From Actinobacteria bacterium UBA959 (GTDB lineage: Bacteria > Actinomycetota > Actinomycetes > S36-B12 > UBA5976), in contig DBCL01000015.1 of assembly GCA_002293025.1 (NCBI GenBank), positions 1-64,000 of the forward strand: DNA of 64,000 nt, written 5' to 3'. Within the stretch, counting starts at the first letter, position 1. Each line of letters begins with the position of its first letter. A program made the position numbers and the translations under genes. Positions 1 to 11,738 of the stretch are shown piece after piece. The notes beneath the pieces were generated by a model. The model saw nothing but the letters and a program-made list of their open reading frames with translations. It was not told the DNA's origin and ran no database searches.

Positions 1-675
1 CATCTGCGACGTATCTATAACCATTCCAAGCAATGTATTAATCATCGCAACACCATCTGCACCAGCATCCACGCACGCTTGTGCGATAGCAGTAATATCT
101 GTAACGTCTGGAGAAAGTTTGGCAATGACGGGCGTGTGAATGCCCACTGATCTGCGCACTTCTAGCACGGCAGCAGCCGAAGCCACCGGATCGCATGCGA
201 AAACTTGTCCTCGAGATTCAACATTTGGACAAGAAATGTTAACCTCAACCGCACTAATCCAACTCAAATTCTTGATTTTTCTGGCTAGCTTGCCATACTC
301 CTCGACAGTGGAACCTGCAATTGAAACCACAGTTCTCACTTTTCTATTTTCAAGCCAAGCCAAATCGTTCTCAATAAACTCATCAATTCCTGGACCTTGT
401 AAGCCAATTCCGTTAAGCATTCCTGAGGCAGTTTCAGCCATTCGAGGTGTTGCCCGGCCAGATCTAGGTTGCAACATGATGCTTTTTGTGACCATTCCTC
501 CAATCGCCGAGATATCAAAGAATTGATCAAGTTCCTTACCGCTGGCTGCACAACCTGAAGCAGTAAACACAGGTGCGGGCACCTTGATTGAGCCAAGTTT
601 GGTAGTCATATCTACTAGCAATGAATCAATTGGGTTAGTTGTTGGTCCGTTCCCACGAATTGGAGTACCTACCAT
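1..675 (-). CDS. pyrD: Dihydroorotate dehydrogenase, class 1B catalytic subunit (3' end off the window)
   Basis: Flavoprotein oxidising dihydroorotate to orotate, the fourth step of UMP synthesis. The visible 225 codons start at an ATG that overlaps the pyrK stop by one base (TAATG) and run open to base 1, so the C-terminus is missing. The motif NISCPN near residue 148 carries the cysteine that serves as catalytic base in class 1 enzymes; class 2 membrane enzymes use serine. The adjacent pyrK makes this the NAD-linked class 1B heterotetramer. The family is about 300 residues, so roughly 75 lie outside. It is the last visible gene of the pyr operon. Confidence 0.93.
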   Translation of the reverse strand, partial: MVGTPIRGNGPTTNPIDSLLVDMTTKLGSIKVPAPVFTASGCAASGKELDQFFDISAIGGMVTKSIMLQPRSGRATPRMAETASGMLNGIGLQGPGIDEFIENDLAWLENRKVRTVVSIAGSTVEEYGKLARKIKNLSWISAVEVNISCPNVESRGQVFACDPVASAAAVLEVRRSVGIHTPVIAKLSPDVTDITAIAQACVDAGADGVAMINTLLGMVIDTSQM

Positions 676-1541
676 TAATGGCCACTCATTCCAGCCGCAC
701 CGTAAATATCTTTAGGTAATTTTCCAACATCATTCCAACGAACACTTGCACCATCAAAAACTGGTCCTTCGGTACAAGAGCGCACTAGGCGGGTTACACC
801 TGAAGTATCTGTTATTGGGAGAACGCAAGTCATGCAGACACCAATTCCACAAGCCATTGATTCTTCCACGGCTGCCTGTACGACTGCGTGATACCTGGCA
901 GCCATTTCCGTAATTGCTTGCAGCATCGCCATTGGACCACAGGCATAAACAACTGCAGCATTTGTACGATCAAATGCTGCTGGTAACACGTCAGTTACTC
1001 GACCTTGGGTACCAATAGAGCCATCATCAGTAGTTATGGTTACTAATCCACCAACTCTTCTGGTTTCTAATTGTCCATAAACTTTTTGATCGGTTGCAGC
1101 TCCCAAGATAGTTTCAATGCGACAGCCTCTTTGTAGTAAAGCCTTTGCCAACCATGGCAAGTTTGCGGCTCCATATCCACCACCAATCAATATTGCGTGA
1201 ACAGGATTCTTTGGAAGTGGATATGGCTTACCTAGCGGTCCAACGAGATTTAGATGATCATCACGATGGCGATTGACTAACCACTTAGTGCCTGGGCCAT
1301 CACCCGACACCACTATTTCAATTACACCGCCATAAGCAGATCGATCATCCACCGAGGCGATGCTAAAGGCCCTCCTTAAAAGCATGGATGAGTTCTCGCC
1401 ACCAACAGCAATAGTTACAAACTGGCCAGGCTTAGCGACATCGGCAATTCCAGGGACTGCAATACTTAAAACGTGGTAATGCCCTGATCTGCGAACAGTC
1501 AGAACTCTTCCTTCAACTTGAACTGCTGCTGGAAGATTCAT
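675..1541 (-). CDS. pyrK: Dihydroorotate dehydrogenase electron-transfer subunit PyrK
   Basis: Passes electrons from PyrD to NAD+ through FAD and a 2Fe-2S cluster. The 288-residue protein has a ferredoxin-reductase fold: FAD-binding RRAFSI near residue 57, the NAD-binding stretch IGGGYGAAN near residue 117, and C-terminal cluster cysteines in CGIGVCMTC (C-x4-C-x2-C) followed by a fourth cysteine in RSCTEG. The ATG overlaps the carB stop by four bases (ATGA), indicating translational coupling. Family length is normal. Together with pyrD it defines class 1B, which uses NAD rather than quinone. Confidence 0.95.
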   Translation of the reverse strand: MNLPAAVQVEGRVLTVRRSGHYHVLSIAVPGIADVAKPGQFVTIAVGGENSSMLLRRAFSIASVDDRSAYGGVIEIVVSGDGPGTKWLVNRHRDDHLNLVGPLGKPYPLPKNPVHAILIGGGYGAANLPWLAKALLQRGCRIETILGAATDQKVYGQLETRRVGGLVTITTDDGSIGTQGRVTDVLPAAFDRTNAAVVYACGPMAMLQAITEMAARYHAVVQAAVEESMACGIGVCMTCVLPITDTSGVTRLVRSCTEGPVFDGASVRWNDVGKLPKDIYGAAGMSGH

Positions 1542-4500
1542 TTTTGGGCTGCCTGTTCTGCTAGCCCATATTCTTGCAGGGAAGTGACCGAATATGCACC
1601 CATTCGTCGAGCCTCAATGCCTTCAACGGCTGCGGCCAGCCCTTGAACTGTTGTAATCGAGGGCACCGATGCAGTAACGGCAGCTGTTCTGATCTCATAG
1701 CCATCCACTCTTGCCCCAACCCCATATGGAGTGTTAACAACCAAAGCAATTTCACCAGACAAAATTGATTCAACTGTCGTTTTTAAGCCTGGAGCGGTCT
1801 CATCATTAACCAGATGCTGCTTTCTTAAGATTGTGGTAACCACTCCGTGTCGAGCCAGCACTTCTGCGGTACCACCAGTTGCACATATTTCAAAACCCAT
1901 AGCTACAAGTTTTTTCACTGGGGCAATCATGGCTCGCTTATCTCGATCAGCAACTGATACAAACACTCGTCCAGAAATTGGAAGACCTGCTGCATATGTT
2001 GCACTTTGAGACTTAGCAAAGGCTAGACCAAAAGTTTTATCAATTCCCATCACTTCACCGGTGGAGCGCATTTCTGGTCCAAGCAAAGTGTCCACACCAT
2101 GAAATCTTCCAAACGGCAGCACTGCTTCCTTGACAGCAACGGGAGAGCCGGATCGAAGATGGGTGCCGTCACCGCTTGAGTTTAATAAGCCTTCTTTGCG
2201 CAAATCTGCTATCGAACTTCCCATCATAATTCTGGAAGCGGCCTTAGCTAGCGAGATATTTGTGGCTTTCGAAACAAAAGGTACAGTCCTAGAAGCGCGC
2301 GGATTAGCTTCTAAAACATACAAAATTCCAGCAGCCAGGGCGAATTGAATATTGATTAGTCCAATCACGTTCAGCCCACGGGCCAAAGCTTCGGTACTGG
2401 AGCGAATTCGATCACGCTCTGCATGACCTAAAGTCATTGGAGGCAAGGAACAAGCGGAATCCCCAGAATGCACCCCGGCCTCTTCGATGTGTTCCATAAT
2501 TCCACCCAAATACAACTCTGTGCCATCAAACAAAGCATCTACATCTACTTCAATTGCGTCATCAAGAAAGCGATCCACTAGAACAGGGTGTTCTGGTGTG
2601 ATCAAAGTTGCGCGTTCAATGTAATTCGCCAACATTTCATCGTCATAGACAATTTCCATACCACGCCCACCCAAGACATAGCTGGGTCTAACTAAAACTG
2701 GATATCCAATTTCGTCTGCGATTTGGTGTGCGTGTTCGACACTAGATGCCATTCCATGCTTTGGCGAAACAAGGCCTAACTGATCTAATAGGTCTCCAAA
2801 AGCACCACGCTCTTCAGCTCGGTGAATGTCTGCGGCTGTTGTTCCAACAATTTTCACGTTCTCATCAGTTAGCCCCTGAGCTAATCCAAGAGGTGTTTGC
2901 CCTCCTAATTGAACAATGACACCTGCAACAGTTCCAGATTGTTCCTCAGCATGGACTACTTCTAGTACATCTTCAAGTGTTAAAGGTTCAAAATACAAGC
3001 GATCAGAAGTGTCATAATCTGTGGAAACAGTCTCTGGATTGCAATTCACCATAACCGTCTCAAAACCCTGATCACGAAGCGTTAGAGCTGCATGTACACA
3101 GGAATAATCAAATTCGATCCCTTGACCAATTCTGTTAGGACCTGAACCCAAAATTATTACTTTGGGCTTATTGCTTGGTGCGATTTCAGTTTCTTCGTCA
3201 TAACTTGAGTAGTGATATGGCGTCTTTGCGGCAAATTCCGCAGCACAGGTGTCCACAGTTTTATAAACAGGGCGGACACCTAACTGATGACGCAAGTCTC
3301 GGACACCTTTTTCAGTTAGGCCTCGAAGCTGGGCAATCTGTTTATCGCTAAAGCCATGTCGCTTGGCATAACGAAGTTCTGCCTCACCCATGCTGGGGGC
3401 CAATTTGATCTCTCGTGCAACATCATTGATTAATGAAATCTGATCCAGGAACCAAGGGTCTATCGCAGTGGCTTCATAAACTTTCTCTATCGAAATACCC
3501 ATGTCCAAAGCTTGCTGCACCAAGACAAGTCGCCCATCATGAGGCCGTCTAATCAAATCCAGCAACTCGAACTCATTCGAATTTGGATACAACCAAGAAA
3601 ATACTGCTTCAGGTTTTTCTAGACTGCGAAGGGCTTTCATTAATGCTTCACTAAAAGACCTGCCGATAGCCATTGCTTCCCCAACACTTTTCATCGTTGT
3701 GGTTAAGGTGCTATCTGCACCAGGAAACTTCTCGAATGCAAATCTTGGAACTTTTACCACTACGTAATCAAGGGCTGGCTCAAAAGAGGCGGGAGTTTCG
3801 CCAGTAATGTCGTTTGCTATTTCATCTAACGTGTAACCAATTGCCAGACGAGCCGCTATCTTGGCTATTGGGAAACCGGTGGCTTTACTGGCCAAAGCAG
3901 AAGATCTGGAAACCCTTGGGTTCATCTCAATAATAATGATTCGACCTGTATGGGGTTCAATCGCAAATTGGATATTGCAACCTCCGGTGTCCACTCCTAC
4001 TTCACGAATAACATCGATAGATAAATCTCGCAATTTCTGATACTCACGATCAGTTAAAGTGAGCGCTGGAGCCACAGTTATGGAATCTCCAGTATGAACT
4101 CCAACCGGATCAACATTTTCTATGGAGCAAACTACAACAACGTTGTCATTCTTGTCTCGCATCAGTTCTAGTTCATACTCTTTCCATCCCAAGATGGACT
4201 CTTCCAATAAAACTTCAGTCGTTGCACTCGCCTGCAGTCCCGCTCCTGCTATACGAATCAGATCTTCTTCGTTGTAAGCAATTCCCGAACCGGCCCCTCC
4301 CATGGTAAATGAAGGGCGAACAACTAGGGGATATCCCAAATCCTTTGCGGCGACAAGCGATTCATCCATCGTGTGACAAATAAAACTTCGGGCGGACTCT
4401 CCCCCGATGGTGGCCACAACTTCTTTGAATGCTTCCCGATTCTCACCCTTGCGAATTGCAACTTCATTTGCACCAATAAGTTCAACATTGTATTTTTTCA

Positions 4501-4822
4501 AAATACCTGCATGATGTAATGCCATGGCAGCATTTAAGGCAGTTTGACCACCAAGTGTTGGTAGTAGTGCATCTGGTCTTTCCTTGGCAATGATTGCTTC
4601 ACAAATTTCCATTGTGATTGGCTCCACATAGGTGGCATCTGCAAAATCTGGATCAGTCATGATTGTGGCCGGATTGCTATTCAACAAAACTACTCGAATT
4701 CCCTCCGAGCGAAGCACGCGGCAAGCTTGAGTGCCCGAATAATCAAACTCACATGCTTGACCAATCACGATCGGGCCAGATCCAATTACCATCACACTTT
4801 TAATGTCAGATCTTTTTGGCAT
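1538..4822 (-). CDS. carB: Carbamoyl-phosphate synthase large subunit
   Basis: Makes carbamoyl phosphate from bicarbonate, ammonia delivered by CarA, and two ATP, feeding both pyrimidine and arginine synthesis. It has 1094 residues, the usual size. Two homologous ATP-grasp halves are visible: EFDYSGTQA near residue 27 and EFDYSCVHA near residue 580, each followed by its grasp domain ([10 protein letters not shown] in the first, EANPRASR in the second). A C-terminal MGS-like allosteric domain starts around residue 950. I place the start at the ATG that overlaps the carA stop as ATGA; a TTG one codon upstream is also in frame. Confidence 0.97.
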   Translation of the reverse strand: MPKRSDIKSVMVIGSGPIVIGQACEFDYSGTQACRVLRSEGIRVVLLNSNPATIMTDPDFADATYVEPITMEICEAIIAKERPDALLPTLGGQTALNAAMALHHAGILKKYNVELIGANEVAIRKGENREAFKEVVATIGGESARSFICHTMDESLVAAKDLGYPLVVRPSFTMGGAGSGIAYNEEDLIRIAGAGLQASATTEVLLEESILGWKEYELELMRDKNDNVVVVCSIENVDPVGVHTGDSITVAPALTLTDREYQKLRDLSIDVIREVGVDTGGCNIQFAIEPHTGRIIIIEMNPRVSRSSALASKATGFPIAKIAARLAIGYTLDEIANDITGETPASFEPALDYVVVKVPRFAFEKFPGADSTLTTTMKSVGEAMAIGRSFSEALMKALRSLEKPEAVFSWLYPNSNEFELLDLIRRPHDGRLVLVQQALDMGISIEKVYEATAIDPWFLDQISLINDVAREIKLAPSMGEAELRYAKRHGFSDKQIAQLRGLTEKGVRDLRHQLGVRPVYKTVDTCAAEFAAKTPYHYSSYDEETEIAPSNKPKVIILGSGPNRIGQGIEFDYSCVHAALTLRDQGFETVMVNCNPETVSTDYDTSDRLYFEPLTLEDVLEVVHAEEQSGTVAGVIVQLGGQTPLGLAQGLTDENVKIVGTTAADIHRAEERGAFGDLLDQLGLVSPKHGMASSVEHAHQIADEIGYPVLVRPSYVLGGRGMEIVYDDEMLANYIERATLITPEHPVLVDRFLDDAIEVDVDALFDGTELYLGGIMEHIEEAGVHSGDSACSLPPMTLGHAERDRIRSSTEALARGLNVIGLINIQFALAAGILYVLEANPRASRTVPFVSKATNISLAKAASRIMMGSSIADLRKEGLLNSSGDGTHLRSGSPVAVKEAVLPFGRFHGVDTLLGPEMRSTGEVMGIDKTFGLAFAKSQSATYAAGLPISGRVFVSVADRDKRAMIAPVKKLVAMGFEICATGGTAEVLARHGVVTTILRKQHLVNDETAPGLKTTVESILSGEIALVVNTPYGVGARVDGYEIRTAAVTASVPSITTVQGLAAAVEGIEARRMGAYSVTSLQEYGLAEQAAQK

Positions 4823-5949
4823 CAAATCTCACCTTTATGAGCTGCCATCATGCTCACAAATTGATCGAAAAGTGGCTCTGCATCATGTGGTCCAGCTGCC
4901 GCTTCTGGATGGTATTGAACGCTAAATGCTGGTTGATCAATTAAAGCCAATCCCTCAACGACATTGTCATTTAAACACCTATGCGTAACTTTCCCTTGGC
5001 CAAAATCAGTATCGAATTGATTATTCTCTGGAGCTTTAACTGCGAAACCATGGTTATGTGCCGTAATTGCGACTTTTCCACTGCTTATCTCTTGAACTGG
5101 CTGATTTATTCCTCTATGCCCAAAAGGAAGTTTGTAGGTTTCCAGCCCCAAAGCCCTGCCGAGAAGTTGCTGACCAAAACATATGCCAAAAAGCGGGAGC
5201 TTGTGTTGCAAGACGTGTTTGATTGTTTCTATCGTTTTTGTTGCTGAAGCAGGATCCCCGGGGCCATTACTTAGGAATACACCATCGAATTTACCGCTAG
5301 TGAGAAAGTTTGGATCTACTCCAGCAGGGACAACTGTTACCTCAACACCTCTAGCTGCTAACAACCTTGGGGTGTTTCGTTTAATTCCTAAGTCAATAGC
5401 TGCAACTCTAAATTTCACAGGTCCAACAGATTCAATTACATACTCTAATTTTGTAGAAACCTGATCAGTTAAATTCGAACCTTGCATTGCCGGCTGGGCT
5501 TTCACCTTGGCAATCATTTCATTATTTGATTTAATCTCAGATCCAGAAAAAATCCCTGAGCGCATTGCCCCGCGATCACGAAGGTGTCGAGTTATCGCCC
5601 TCGTATCTACATTTTTGATCCCTACGATATTTTGAGAAATAAGGTCAGAGTCCAACGTTCGCAAGGATCGCCAATTAGACGAGATTCTCGAAGGGTCTCG
5701 AACCACATAGCCTGAAATCCAGATTTGATCGGACTCAGGATCTTCATCATTCATGCCGGTATTTCCAATATGAACGGCTGTCTGAACCAATATCTGTCCG
5801 CAATAGGATGGGTCTGTAATGGTTTCTTGATAACCAGACATAGCGGTTACAAAAACTGCTTCGCCAAAAGTAACCCCAAGTGCTCCCCAAGCATTTCCAG
5901 AAAAAACTCGACCATCCTCAAGGACAAAATATGCAGGAGCACCAAGCAT
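4822..5949 (-). CDS. carA: Carbamoyl-phosphate synthase small (glutaminase) subunit
   Basis: Hydrolyses glutamine and channels ammonia to CarB. 375 residues. The N-terminal CPSase small-chain domain is followed by a class I glutamine amidotransferase domain with nucleophile cysteine in GICFGQQ near residue 257, oxyanion segment NGPGDP, and the catalytic His/Glu pair in QYHPEA. The residue after the nucleophile elbow is Gln where many CarA have His, a tolerated variant. The ATG overlaps the pyrC stop by one base and the gene end overlaps carB by one ATGA unit. Confidence 0.96.
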   Translation of the reverse strand: MLGAPAYFVLEDGRVFSGNAWGALGVTFGEAVFVTAMSGYQETITDPSYCGQILVQTAVHIGNTGMNDEDPESDQIWISGYVVRDPSRISSNWRSLRTLDSDLISQNIVGIKNVDTRAITRHLRDRGAMRSGIFSGSEIKSNNEMIAKVKAQPAMQGSNLTDQVSTKLEYVIESVGPVKFRVAAIDLGIKRNTPRLLAARGVEVTVVPAGVDPNFLTSGKFDGVFLSNGPGDPASATKTIETIKHVLQHKLPLFGICFGQQLLGRALGLETYKLPFGHRGINQPVQEISSGKVAITAHNHGFAVKAPENNQFDTDFGQGKVTHRCLNDNVVEGLALIDQPAFSVQYHPEAAAGPHDAEPLFDQFVSMMAAHKGEI

Positions 5950-7235
5950 TACTTATTCACCTTGGAATTCTTGACCGTGAACTCTCCACGCAACAAGGTG
6001 TGAATAACTTTGCAAGGTAAATCAATTTCCAGAAATGGCGTATTTTTGGATTTACTTGCAATCTGGTCTGGTGTAATCTGCCAAATAACTTTGGGATCCA
6101 CGATGGTCAAGTTTGCCGGCTCTCCCGCTGCAATTGGTCTTCCATGATTTTTCGCGTTACCAATTCGAGCAGGAGCGAAGGACATGCGATCAGCTAACTG
6201 AGCCCATGTCATCAGGCCCGTATTTACCATTGTCAGAACTACCACAGAGAGAGCTGTTTCCAGACCTAACATTCCAAAAGCTGCTGAGTCCCACTCGCAT
6301 TGCTTATGTTCTGCAGTATGTGGAGCATGATCAGTGCCTACCAAATCTATTGTCCCGTCCGCTAGACCCAACCTCAGTGCATCTACATCTGCTTGAGTTC
6401 TTAATGGTGGATTCACCTTGAAAACTGGATCGTAAGTAGTAGCGAGTTCGTCCGTTAGAAGAAGGTGGTGCGGGGTAACTTCGGCAGTGACTTTAAGGCC
6501 TTTCGCCTTCGCGGATCGAATGATTTCAACCGAGCCTGCCGTTGTGATGTGTAAGGCGTGGTACCGAGAATCTACGTGCTCAGCCAGTAGACAATCACGA
6601 GCAATAATGGATTCTTCTGCAACTGCAGGCCATCCCCTAAGCCCTAGTCTTGCCGAAACATCACCCTCGTGCATTTGACTGCCTACAGTTAATTTTGGAT
6701 CTTGTGCATGTTGGGCGATGATGCCATCAAAGGCTTTAACATATTCAAGAGCTCTTCGCATCAAAAGAGGATCTGAAACGCAATGTCCGTCATCGGAGAA
6801 GATGCGAACCGCAGCTGCAGAATCAGCCATCGCTCCAAGTTCAGCTAAAGTCTCTCCTTTTTGATCAACCGTTACTGCGCCTATTGGTTGAACATCAACT
6901 AAGCCTGCTTGCACACCAAGACGAAGAATTTGCTCAACTACACCTGCAGTGTCAGCCACAGGAGAGGTGTTTGGCATGGCAAAGACACAAGTAAAGCCAC
7001 CTAAAGCTGCAGCAGCCGAGCCGCTAGCAACTGTCTCAGCATCTTCTCTACCCGGCTCACGCAAGTGCGTATGCAAATCCACTAAACCTGGCAAGGCGAT
7101 CAAGTCAGTGCAATCAATTACTTCACCTTGACCTGCTCCAACCTTCACTAAGTCTTTAATCACTCCAGATTCAATAACCAAATCAACTGGATCAGCATTT
7201 AGTGGTCTAACTCCACGTAGCACAATTGAGCTCAT
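5949..7235 (-). CDS. pyrC: Dihydroorotase
   Basis: Zinc amidohydrolase cyclising carbamoyl aspartate to dihydroorotate. 428 residues, the long type I form (PyrC/AllB family) typical of Gram-positive operons. Metal and substrate residues are seen in [10 protein letters not shown] near residue 53, AQHAQD near 176, TPHHLLLT near 255 and GTDHAPH near 300. The start ATG overlaps the pyrB stop (ATGA). The C-terminus is lysine-rich (NSKVNK) and ends on the carA start. Confidence 0.96.
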   Translation of the reverse strand: MSSIVLRGVRPLNADPVDLVIESGVIKDLVKVGAGQGEVIDCTDLIALPGLVDLHTHLREPGREDAETVASGSAAAALGGFTCVFAMPNTSPVADTAGVVEQILRLGVQAGLVDVQPIGAVTVDQKGETLAELGAMADSAAAVRIFSDDGHCVSDPLLMRRALEYVKAFDGIIAQHAQDPKLTVGSQMHEGDVSARLGLRGWPAVAEESIIARDCLLAEHVDSRYHALHITTAGSVEIIRSAKAKGLKVTAEVTPHHLLLTDELATTYDPVFKVNPPLRTQADVDALRLGLADGTIDLVGTDHAPHTAEHKQCEWDSAAFGMLGLETALSVVVLTMVNTGLMTWAQLADRMSFAPARIGNAKNHGRPIAAGEPANLTIVDPKVIWQITPDQIASKSKNTPFLEIDLPCKVIHTLLRGEFTVKNSKVNK

Positions 7236-8179
7236 TGTTTCTCTTCTCCTTCAATTGCTCCGCCAAGTAATAAATACAAAACTGCCATACGCACATTGAC
7301 ACCATTTGAAACTTGCTCAACAATCACTGAATTTTCACCATCTGCAACTTCAGCACTAATCTCAATGCCTCGATTCATTGGGCCTGGATGCATAACTATT
7401 GAACCCTGAGGCAATAGTTGAACACGGCCCTTATCTAGACCATATCTAGATGCGTATTCTCGAATGCTTGGGAAATATGCATCGTGCATCCGCTCATGCT
7501 GGATTCTTAACATCATTACCGCATCCACCTTGCCCAAAACCGAATCTAGGTCATAAGAAACCTCAACCGGTAAGGAATTCACTGCAACAGGTAATAATGT
7601 GGGTGGAGCTACAACAGTTACATGGGCACCTAGAGTGTTTAATAGCCAGATATTTGATCTGGCCACTCTGGAATGCAAAATATCGCCGACAATTGCTACC
7701 CGAACTCCAGACAAATCTCCTTCATTAGCCCGTAAATGATGCCTAATTGTGTAAGCATCTAATAGTGCTTGGGTTGGATGTTCATGCAACCCATCACCTG
7801 CATTAACCACTGTTGCATCAATCCACCCAGAGTTAGCCAAAATGTGCGCTGCCCCAGAAGCGTGGTGTCTCATTACGATTGCATCAGCACCCATTGCCTT
7901 TAAGGTTAAAGCGGTATCTTTTAATGACTCTCCCTTAGAGACACTCGAACCCTTGGCGGAGAAATTGATCACATCTGCTGAAAGTCTCTTAGCGGCCGCT
8001 TCAAAAGAAATCCTTGTTCGAGTTGAATCTTCATAAAAAAGATTAACTACAGTTCGACCGCGTAAGGTTGGTAGCTTGCGAATGGTGCGATCACTCACAT
8101 CTGAAAGCATTCGAGCAGTGTCCAAAATGTTTAGTGCGTTCTCTTTTGACAGATCATGTGTAGAAAGAAGATGCTTCAT
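7232..8179 (-). CDS. pyrB: Aspartate carbamoyltransferase catalytic subunit
   Basis: Condenses carbamoyl phosphate with aspartate, the committed step of pyrimidine synthesis. 315 residues, normal length. The carbamoyl-phosphate motif STRTRISF lies near residue 53 and HPTQALLD near residue 132; the aspartate loop HPGPMNRG lies near residue 262. No pyrI regulatory chain is present, so control probably falls to PyrR acting on the operon mRNA. Starts four bases inside the pyrR stop (ATGA). Confidence 0.96.
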   Translation of the reverse strand: MKHLLSTHDLSKENALNILDTARMLSDVSDRTIRKLPTLRGRTVVNLFYEDSTRTRISFEAAAKRLSADVINFSAKGSSVSKGESLKDTALTLKAMGADAIVMRHHASGAAHILANSGWIDATVVNAGDGLHEHPTQALLDAYTIRHHLRANEGDLSGVRVAIVGDILHSRVARSNIWLLNTLGAHVTVVAPPTLLPVAVNSLPVEVSYDLDSVLGKVDAVMMLRIQHERMHDAYFPSIREYASRYGLDKGRVQLLPQGSIVMHPGPMNRGIEISAEVADGENSVIVEQVSNGVNVRMAVLYLLLGGAIEGEEKQ

Positions 8180-8748
8180 GCCTTTCCCGCCACACTTAAA
8201 ACAACTTCATCCACTCCATCAGTTTCAATTAAGCGAACTTTGACACTTTGACCAGTAGATGTTGGTACGTTCTTTCCAACATAGTCGGCCCTAATTGGTA
8301 GTTCTCGATGACCACGGTCAATTAAAACTGCTAACTGAACTGCTGCAGGCCGACCTAATTCACTTAAAGCGTCCAATCCAGCTCGAATTGTTCTGCCAGA
8401 ATAAAGCACATCATCAACAAGCACCACTAGAGATCCGTCAATACCCGCAACTGGTAAATCGGTTTGTTCCAAGGGTCGCGGTGGACGCATTCGCAAGTCA
8501 TCCCGGTGCAAGGTGATATCTAATGCACCAACAGAAACTTTTTGATTATCAATTTGGTTTATGCGATCAGCGATACGTTTCGCTAATGGATAACCACGCT
8601 TATGAATACCCATCAAAACTACAGAATCGAATCCTGATGTTTTCTCAACTATTTCATGAGCAATTCGCGAGATAACGCGACTTAAATCTTCCGCGCTAAG
8701 CAGCACCCCAGCATCTGAGGTCTGCCGCGCTCCTTGATTGGGAGCCAT
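8176..8748 (-). CDS. pyrR: PyrR, pyr mRNA-binding regulator and uracil phosphoribosyltransferase
   Basis: UMP-responsive RNA-binding protein that represses the pyr operon and can also salvage uracil with PRPP. 190 residues. The PRPP loop [13 protein letters not shown] near residue 105 is diagnostic. First gene of the operon. Its ATG is preceded by a GAAGGAG ribosome site eight bases upstream, which directly follows a PyrR-binding hairpin. This placement fits repression of translation initiation, as described for mycobacterial PyrR, rather than the transcription attenuation of Bacillus. No terminator hairpin with a U-run is visible in the leader. Confidence 0.95.
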   Translation of the reverse strand: MAPNQGARQTSDAGVLLSAEDLSRVISRIAHEIVEKTSGFDSVVLMGIHKRGYPLAKRIADRINQIDNQKVSVGALDITLHRDDLRMRPPRPLEQTDLPVAGIDGSLVVLVDDVLYSGRTIRAGLDALSELGRPAAVQLAVLIDRGHRELPIRADYVGKNVPTSTGQSVKVRLIETDGVDEVVLSVAGKA

Positions 8749-8764
8749 TCGGCTTTCTCCTTCT

Positions 8765-8780
8765 CAGCCTCACGGGACTG
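8765..8780 (-). promoter_or_regulatory. PyrR-binding RNA loop in the pyrR leader
   Basis: Read on the minus strand, this 16-base element is CAG-UCCCGUGAGG-CUG. It matches the PyrR recognition consensus ARUCCNGNGAGGYU at every position. The SD sequence begins two bases after it. An upstream CAGCC (8795-8791) can pair with the GGCUG arm, giving an alternative fold that would break the binding loop. Binding of PyrR with UMP should hide the ribosome site. Confidence 0.85.
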
Positions 8781-8796
8781 TTTTAAAGGTGGCTGA

Positions 8797-8805
8797 AAGG
8801 TAGCA
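8797..8805 (-). promoter_or_regulatory. Candidate extended -10 promoter of the pyr operon
   Basis: Minus-strand TGC-TACCTT is an extended -10 element placed so that transcription would start near 8790, leaving a leader of about 40 bases that contains only the PyrR loop and ribosome site. No good -35 is seen. It lies in the 67-base gap between pyk and pyrR. Read-through from pyk is an alternative. Confidence 0.35.
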
Positions 8806-8815
8806 CAAACTTGAA

Positions 8816-10246
8816 CTAAGCGGAGTCAGTGCCAGCTTTTCCGATCTTGTGTACTCGAATTCCGTTGGTAGTTCCCGATACTCCAGGCGGAACACCCGCA
8901 ATAACCACAACTAAATCTCCAACTGAGGCCATCTTGGTTTCCTGCATCATTTTGTCGAGGTGTCTAACAATTTGATCAGTGCTAAATGCCGCGGGAACGT
9001 CATAAGCATCAACACCCCAAACTAAAGCTAACTGCCTGCGGACCAATTCAACCGGGGTGAAAGCCAATAATGGAACCTTCGGCCTTAATCTGGAAACTAA
9101 TTTCGCTGAGCGCCCCGACTCAGTAAATGCACAGATGTAGGTGGCTCCAGTCGCTTCAGCAATCGAAACCGCTGCTCTGGCTACTGCATAAGCTGTTGAT
9201 TTAATCCCATCTGCTGGTAGATCTGGTAATTGGGTTCCACCATCTTGTTCAATCGTTTCAATAATTGAAGCCATTACCCGAACTACATGCGCCGGGTCAA
9301 CTCCTACAGAAGTCTCGGCTGAGAGCATCAAAGCATCCGCCCCATCGAATACGGCGTTTGCAACATCAGAAGCTTCAGCACGAGTTGGGCGATGAGACGA
9401 AACCATCGAGTCCAGCATCTGAGTGGCAACAATAACTGGCTTTGACCACTGCCTGGCCAAACTAATTGCTCTCTTTTGCACAATTGGCACTTGCTCTAGT
9501 GGCAGCTCCACTCCAAGATCGCCACGAGCAACCATGATGGCATCAAATGCTTCCAGAATTTGAACCAAGTTATCAACTGCTTGAGGTTTTTCTATTTTGG
9601 CCACTACTGGAATTCGGAAACCAATTTCATCCATGATCTGTGAGACTTTCTCATAATCAGCAGCGGATCTAACAAATGAAAGAGCGACCATGTCTACCTT
9701 GGACCGAAGTGCCCAGCGCAAATCCTCTTCGTCTTTTTCGGATAGAGCTGGAACCGAAACTGCAACACCTGGGAGATTGATTCCCTTGTTATTAGAAATT
9801 GGTCCACCCTCAATAACCTCACAAGTTACATCCGTATCTGATTTCGATAACACTTTCAACACGATTAATCCGTCGTCTATCAACACTTTGTCGCCAACTG
9901 ATACATCTTTTGCAAGCCCAGAGTAAGTAGTGCTTGCGCGTTTAGCATCTCCTGGAACATCTTGGGTTGTAATTACAAATTTATCACCCGAGACTAGCTG
10001 GACCGGTCCATCAGGTATCAATCCCAATCGAATCTTTGGACCTTGCAGATCTGCCAAGACGCTGATGTCAACATTTTTATTTCTTGCTGCTGTTCTAATG
10101 TCAGCAAGCATCTGAGCTTGTCCAGCTTGGTCGCCATGAGACATATTCAAACGCGCAACATTCATGCCAGCATCAATTAATGCTTCTAATTGCGAGACGC
10201 CAGCACAAGCTGGCCCCATAGTGACCACAATTTTCACATTACGCAT
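8816..10246 (-). CDS. pyk: Pyruvate kinase
   Basis: Final ATP-yielding step of glycolysis, phosphoenolpyruvate plus ADP to pyruvate. 476 residues, normal for a bacterial enzyme. The N-terminal barrel has NMSHGD near residue 34, the catalytic lysine segment VAKIEKPQA near 218 and the metal site ARGDLGVELP near 240; the B domain lies at about 70-165 and the C-terminal allosteric domain follows. The opening motif reads TMGPAC where many have TxGPAS. Separated from gltD by 28 bases carrying an AAGGTAGGGG ribosome site, so probably co-transcribed with gltBD. Confidence 0.96.
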   Translation of the reverse strand: MRNVKIVVTMGPACAGVSQLEALIDAGMNVARLNMSHGDQAGQAQMLADIRTAARNKNVDISVLADLQGPKIRLGLIPDGPVQLVSGDKFVITTQDVPGDAKRASTTYSGLAKDVSVGDKVLIDDGLIVLKVLSKSDTDVTCEVIEGGPISNNKGINLPGVAVSVPALSEKDEEDLRWALRSKVDMVALSFVRSAADYEKVSQIMDEIGFRIPVVAKIEKPQAVDNLVQILEAFDAIMVARGDLGVELPLEQVPIVQKRAISLARQWSKPVIVATQMLDSMVSSHRPTRAEASDVANAVFDGADALMLSAETSVGVDPAHVVRVMASIIETIEQDGGTQLPDLPADGIKSTAYAVARAAVSIAEATGATYICAFTESGRSAKLVSRLRPKVPLLAFTPVELVRRQLALVWGVDAYDVPAAFSTDQIVRHLDKMMQETKMASVGDLVVVIAGVPPGVSGTTNGIRVHKIGKAGTDSA

Positions 10247-10274
10247 ACCCCTACCTTACCGGAGGAAGGCCAAC

Positions 10275-11738
10275 CTAAACCAACAACTGCTTCGCATTAG
10301 CAAAAATCGGTGTAGGCAATTCAGATTTACTTGTTTGATTCAAAAAAGCATCGATACTTGCTGCTGCGGATCGCCCTTCAGCAATTGCCCAAACAATTAA
10401 GGATTGGCCCCTGCCAGCATCACCGCACACGAAAACTCCTGAATTAGTCGTTGAGTAGTCAGGATTTCTAGTGACAACCCCACGCCCATCAACTTCCAAA
10501 TTAAGTTGCGTTAATAATGGTGTTTTCTCAGGGCCAGTAAAGCCCATTGCCAAAAGCACTAAGTCGGCATCCAGAGTTATTTCAGATCCTTCTTGGACTG
10601 TTAATTGCCCGTCCACCCAAGCTACTTCAGTTAACTCAATTGCAGAAACTTTTCCATCAGACCCAAGAAAGCGTTGAGTTGAAACAGCGTAGAGACGCTC
10701 ACCACCTTCTTCGTGGGCTGATGTCACTTTGTATGTCATTGGGAAAGTAGGCCAAGGCTGACTGTCAGGACGCGCATCAGTTGGTCTTGGCAAAATCTCA
10801 AGTTGGGTAATCTTCTTAGCACCTTGTCTAATTGCAGTTCCCAAACAATCAGCCCCTGTATCACCACCACCGATAATGATCACATTTTTGTCATGCGCTG
10901 AAATAGGGACTTCTTGTGGGTCTAATCCATCTGCTAATGCTCTATTTGCTAATGGTAGGTAATCCATTGCTTGATAGATTCCAGATAGTTCCCGACCAGG
11001 CACTGGAAGATCTCTAGGTTGGGTTGCACCAATTGCTACCAATACTGCGTCATATCTTCGTTGCAGATCAGCACCATCTACATCCACTCCAACGTCCACA
11101 CTGGGGCGAAACTTCACACCTTCTGCCTCCATTTGCTGCAATCTTCTATCCAAAACCCATTTTTCCATCTTGAATTCAGGAATTCCGTATCTCAGTAGTC
11201 CCCCAATTCGGTCAGCCCGTTCATACACTGCAACTGTGTGACCTGCTCTAGCTAATTGTTGGGCTGCTGCTAACCCCGCTGGCCCAGATCCGATCACTGC
11301 AACCGTTTTTGCAGAAAGGCGCTCAGGAGGCTGGGGGGTGATGAAACCTGAGTCCCAGGCTTTATTTGCAATTTCTACTTCCACTTGCTTAATGGAGACA
11401 GCATCGGCACTAATCGCAACAACACAAGCAGTCTCGCAAGGCGCAGGGCAAAGCTTTCCAGTAAATTCAGGAAAATTGTTAGTTGCGTGTAACCGCTCAC
11501 TTGCCTCTTCCCAATTCCCCTTCCAAACTAAATCGTTCCATTCAGGAATTAAATTTCCCAGTGGACAACCATTGTGACAAAAGGGTATTCCACAATCCAT
11601 ACACCGACCGGCTTGTTCCTGAACCTTTAGTTCGCCGAATTCGTTGTATACCTCTTTCCAGTCCTTAATTCGCACCTCAACTGGGCGCCTAGTTGGGCTC
11701 GTACGTGGTGTAGTTAAAAAGCCTTTGGGATCACCCAT
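10275..11738 (-). CDS. gltD: Glutamate synthase (NADPH) small subunit
   Basis: Supplies NADPH electrons to GltB for glutamate synthesis from glutamine and 2-oxoglutarate. 487 residues. The N-terminal region has iron-sulfur cysteines in [14 protein letters not shown] (residues 42-55) and further cysteines in [13 protein letters not shown]-binding [10 protein letters not shown] follows near residue 150 and the NADPH site GGGDTGADC near residue 293; a last FAD motif GDAGRGQS sits near residue 444. Starts eight bases inside gltB. Confidence 0.96.
   Translation of the reverse strand: MGDPKGFLTTPRTSPTRRPVEVRIKDWKEVYNEFGELKVQEQAGRCMDCGIPFCHNGCPLGNLIPEWNDLVWKGNWEEASERLHATNNFPEFTGKLCPAPCETACVVAISADAVSIKQVEVEIANKAWDSGFITPQPPERLSAKTVAVIGSGPAGLAAAQQLARAGHTVAVYERADRIGGLLRYGIPEFKMEKWVLDRRLQQMEAEGVKFRPSVDVGVDVDGADLQRRYDAVLVAIGATQPRDLPVPGRELSGIYQAMDYLPLANRALADGLDPQEVPISAHDKNVIIIGGGDTGADCLGTAIRQGAKKITQLEILPRPTDARPDSQPWPTFPMTYKVTSAHEEGGERLYAVSTQRFLGSDGKVSAIELTEVAWVDGQLTVQEGSEITLDADLVLLAMGFTGPEKTPLLTQLNLEVDGRGVVTRNPDYSTTNSGVFVCGDAGRGQSLIVWAIAEGRSAAASIDAFLNQTSKSELPTPIFANAKQLLV

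Noticed and set aside
140..526. Plus-strand open frames opposite pyr, glt and fts genes
   Set aside because: They mirror conserved minus-strand genes, have no ribosome sites and show no recognisable domains.
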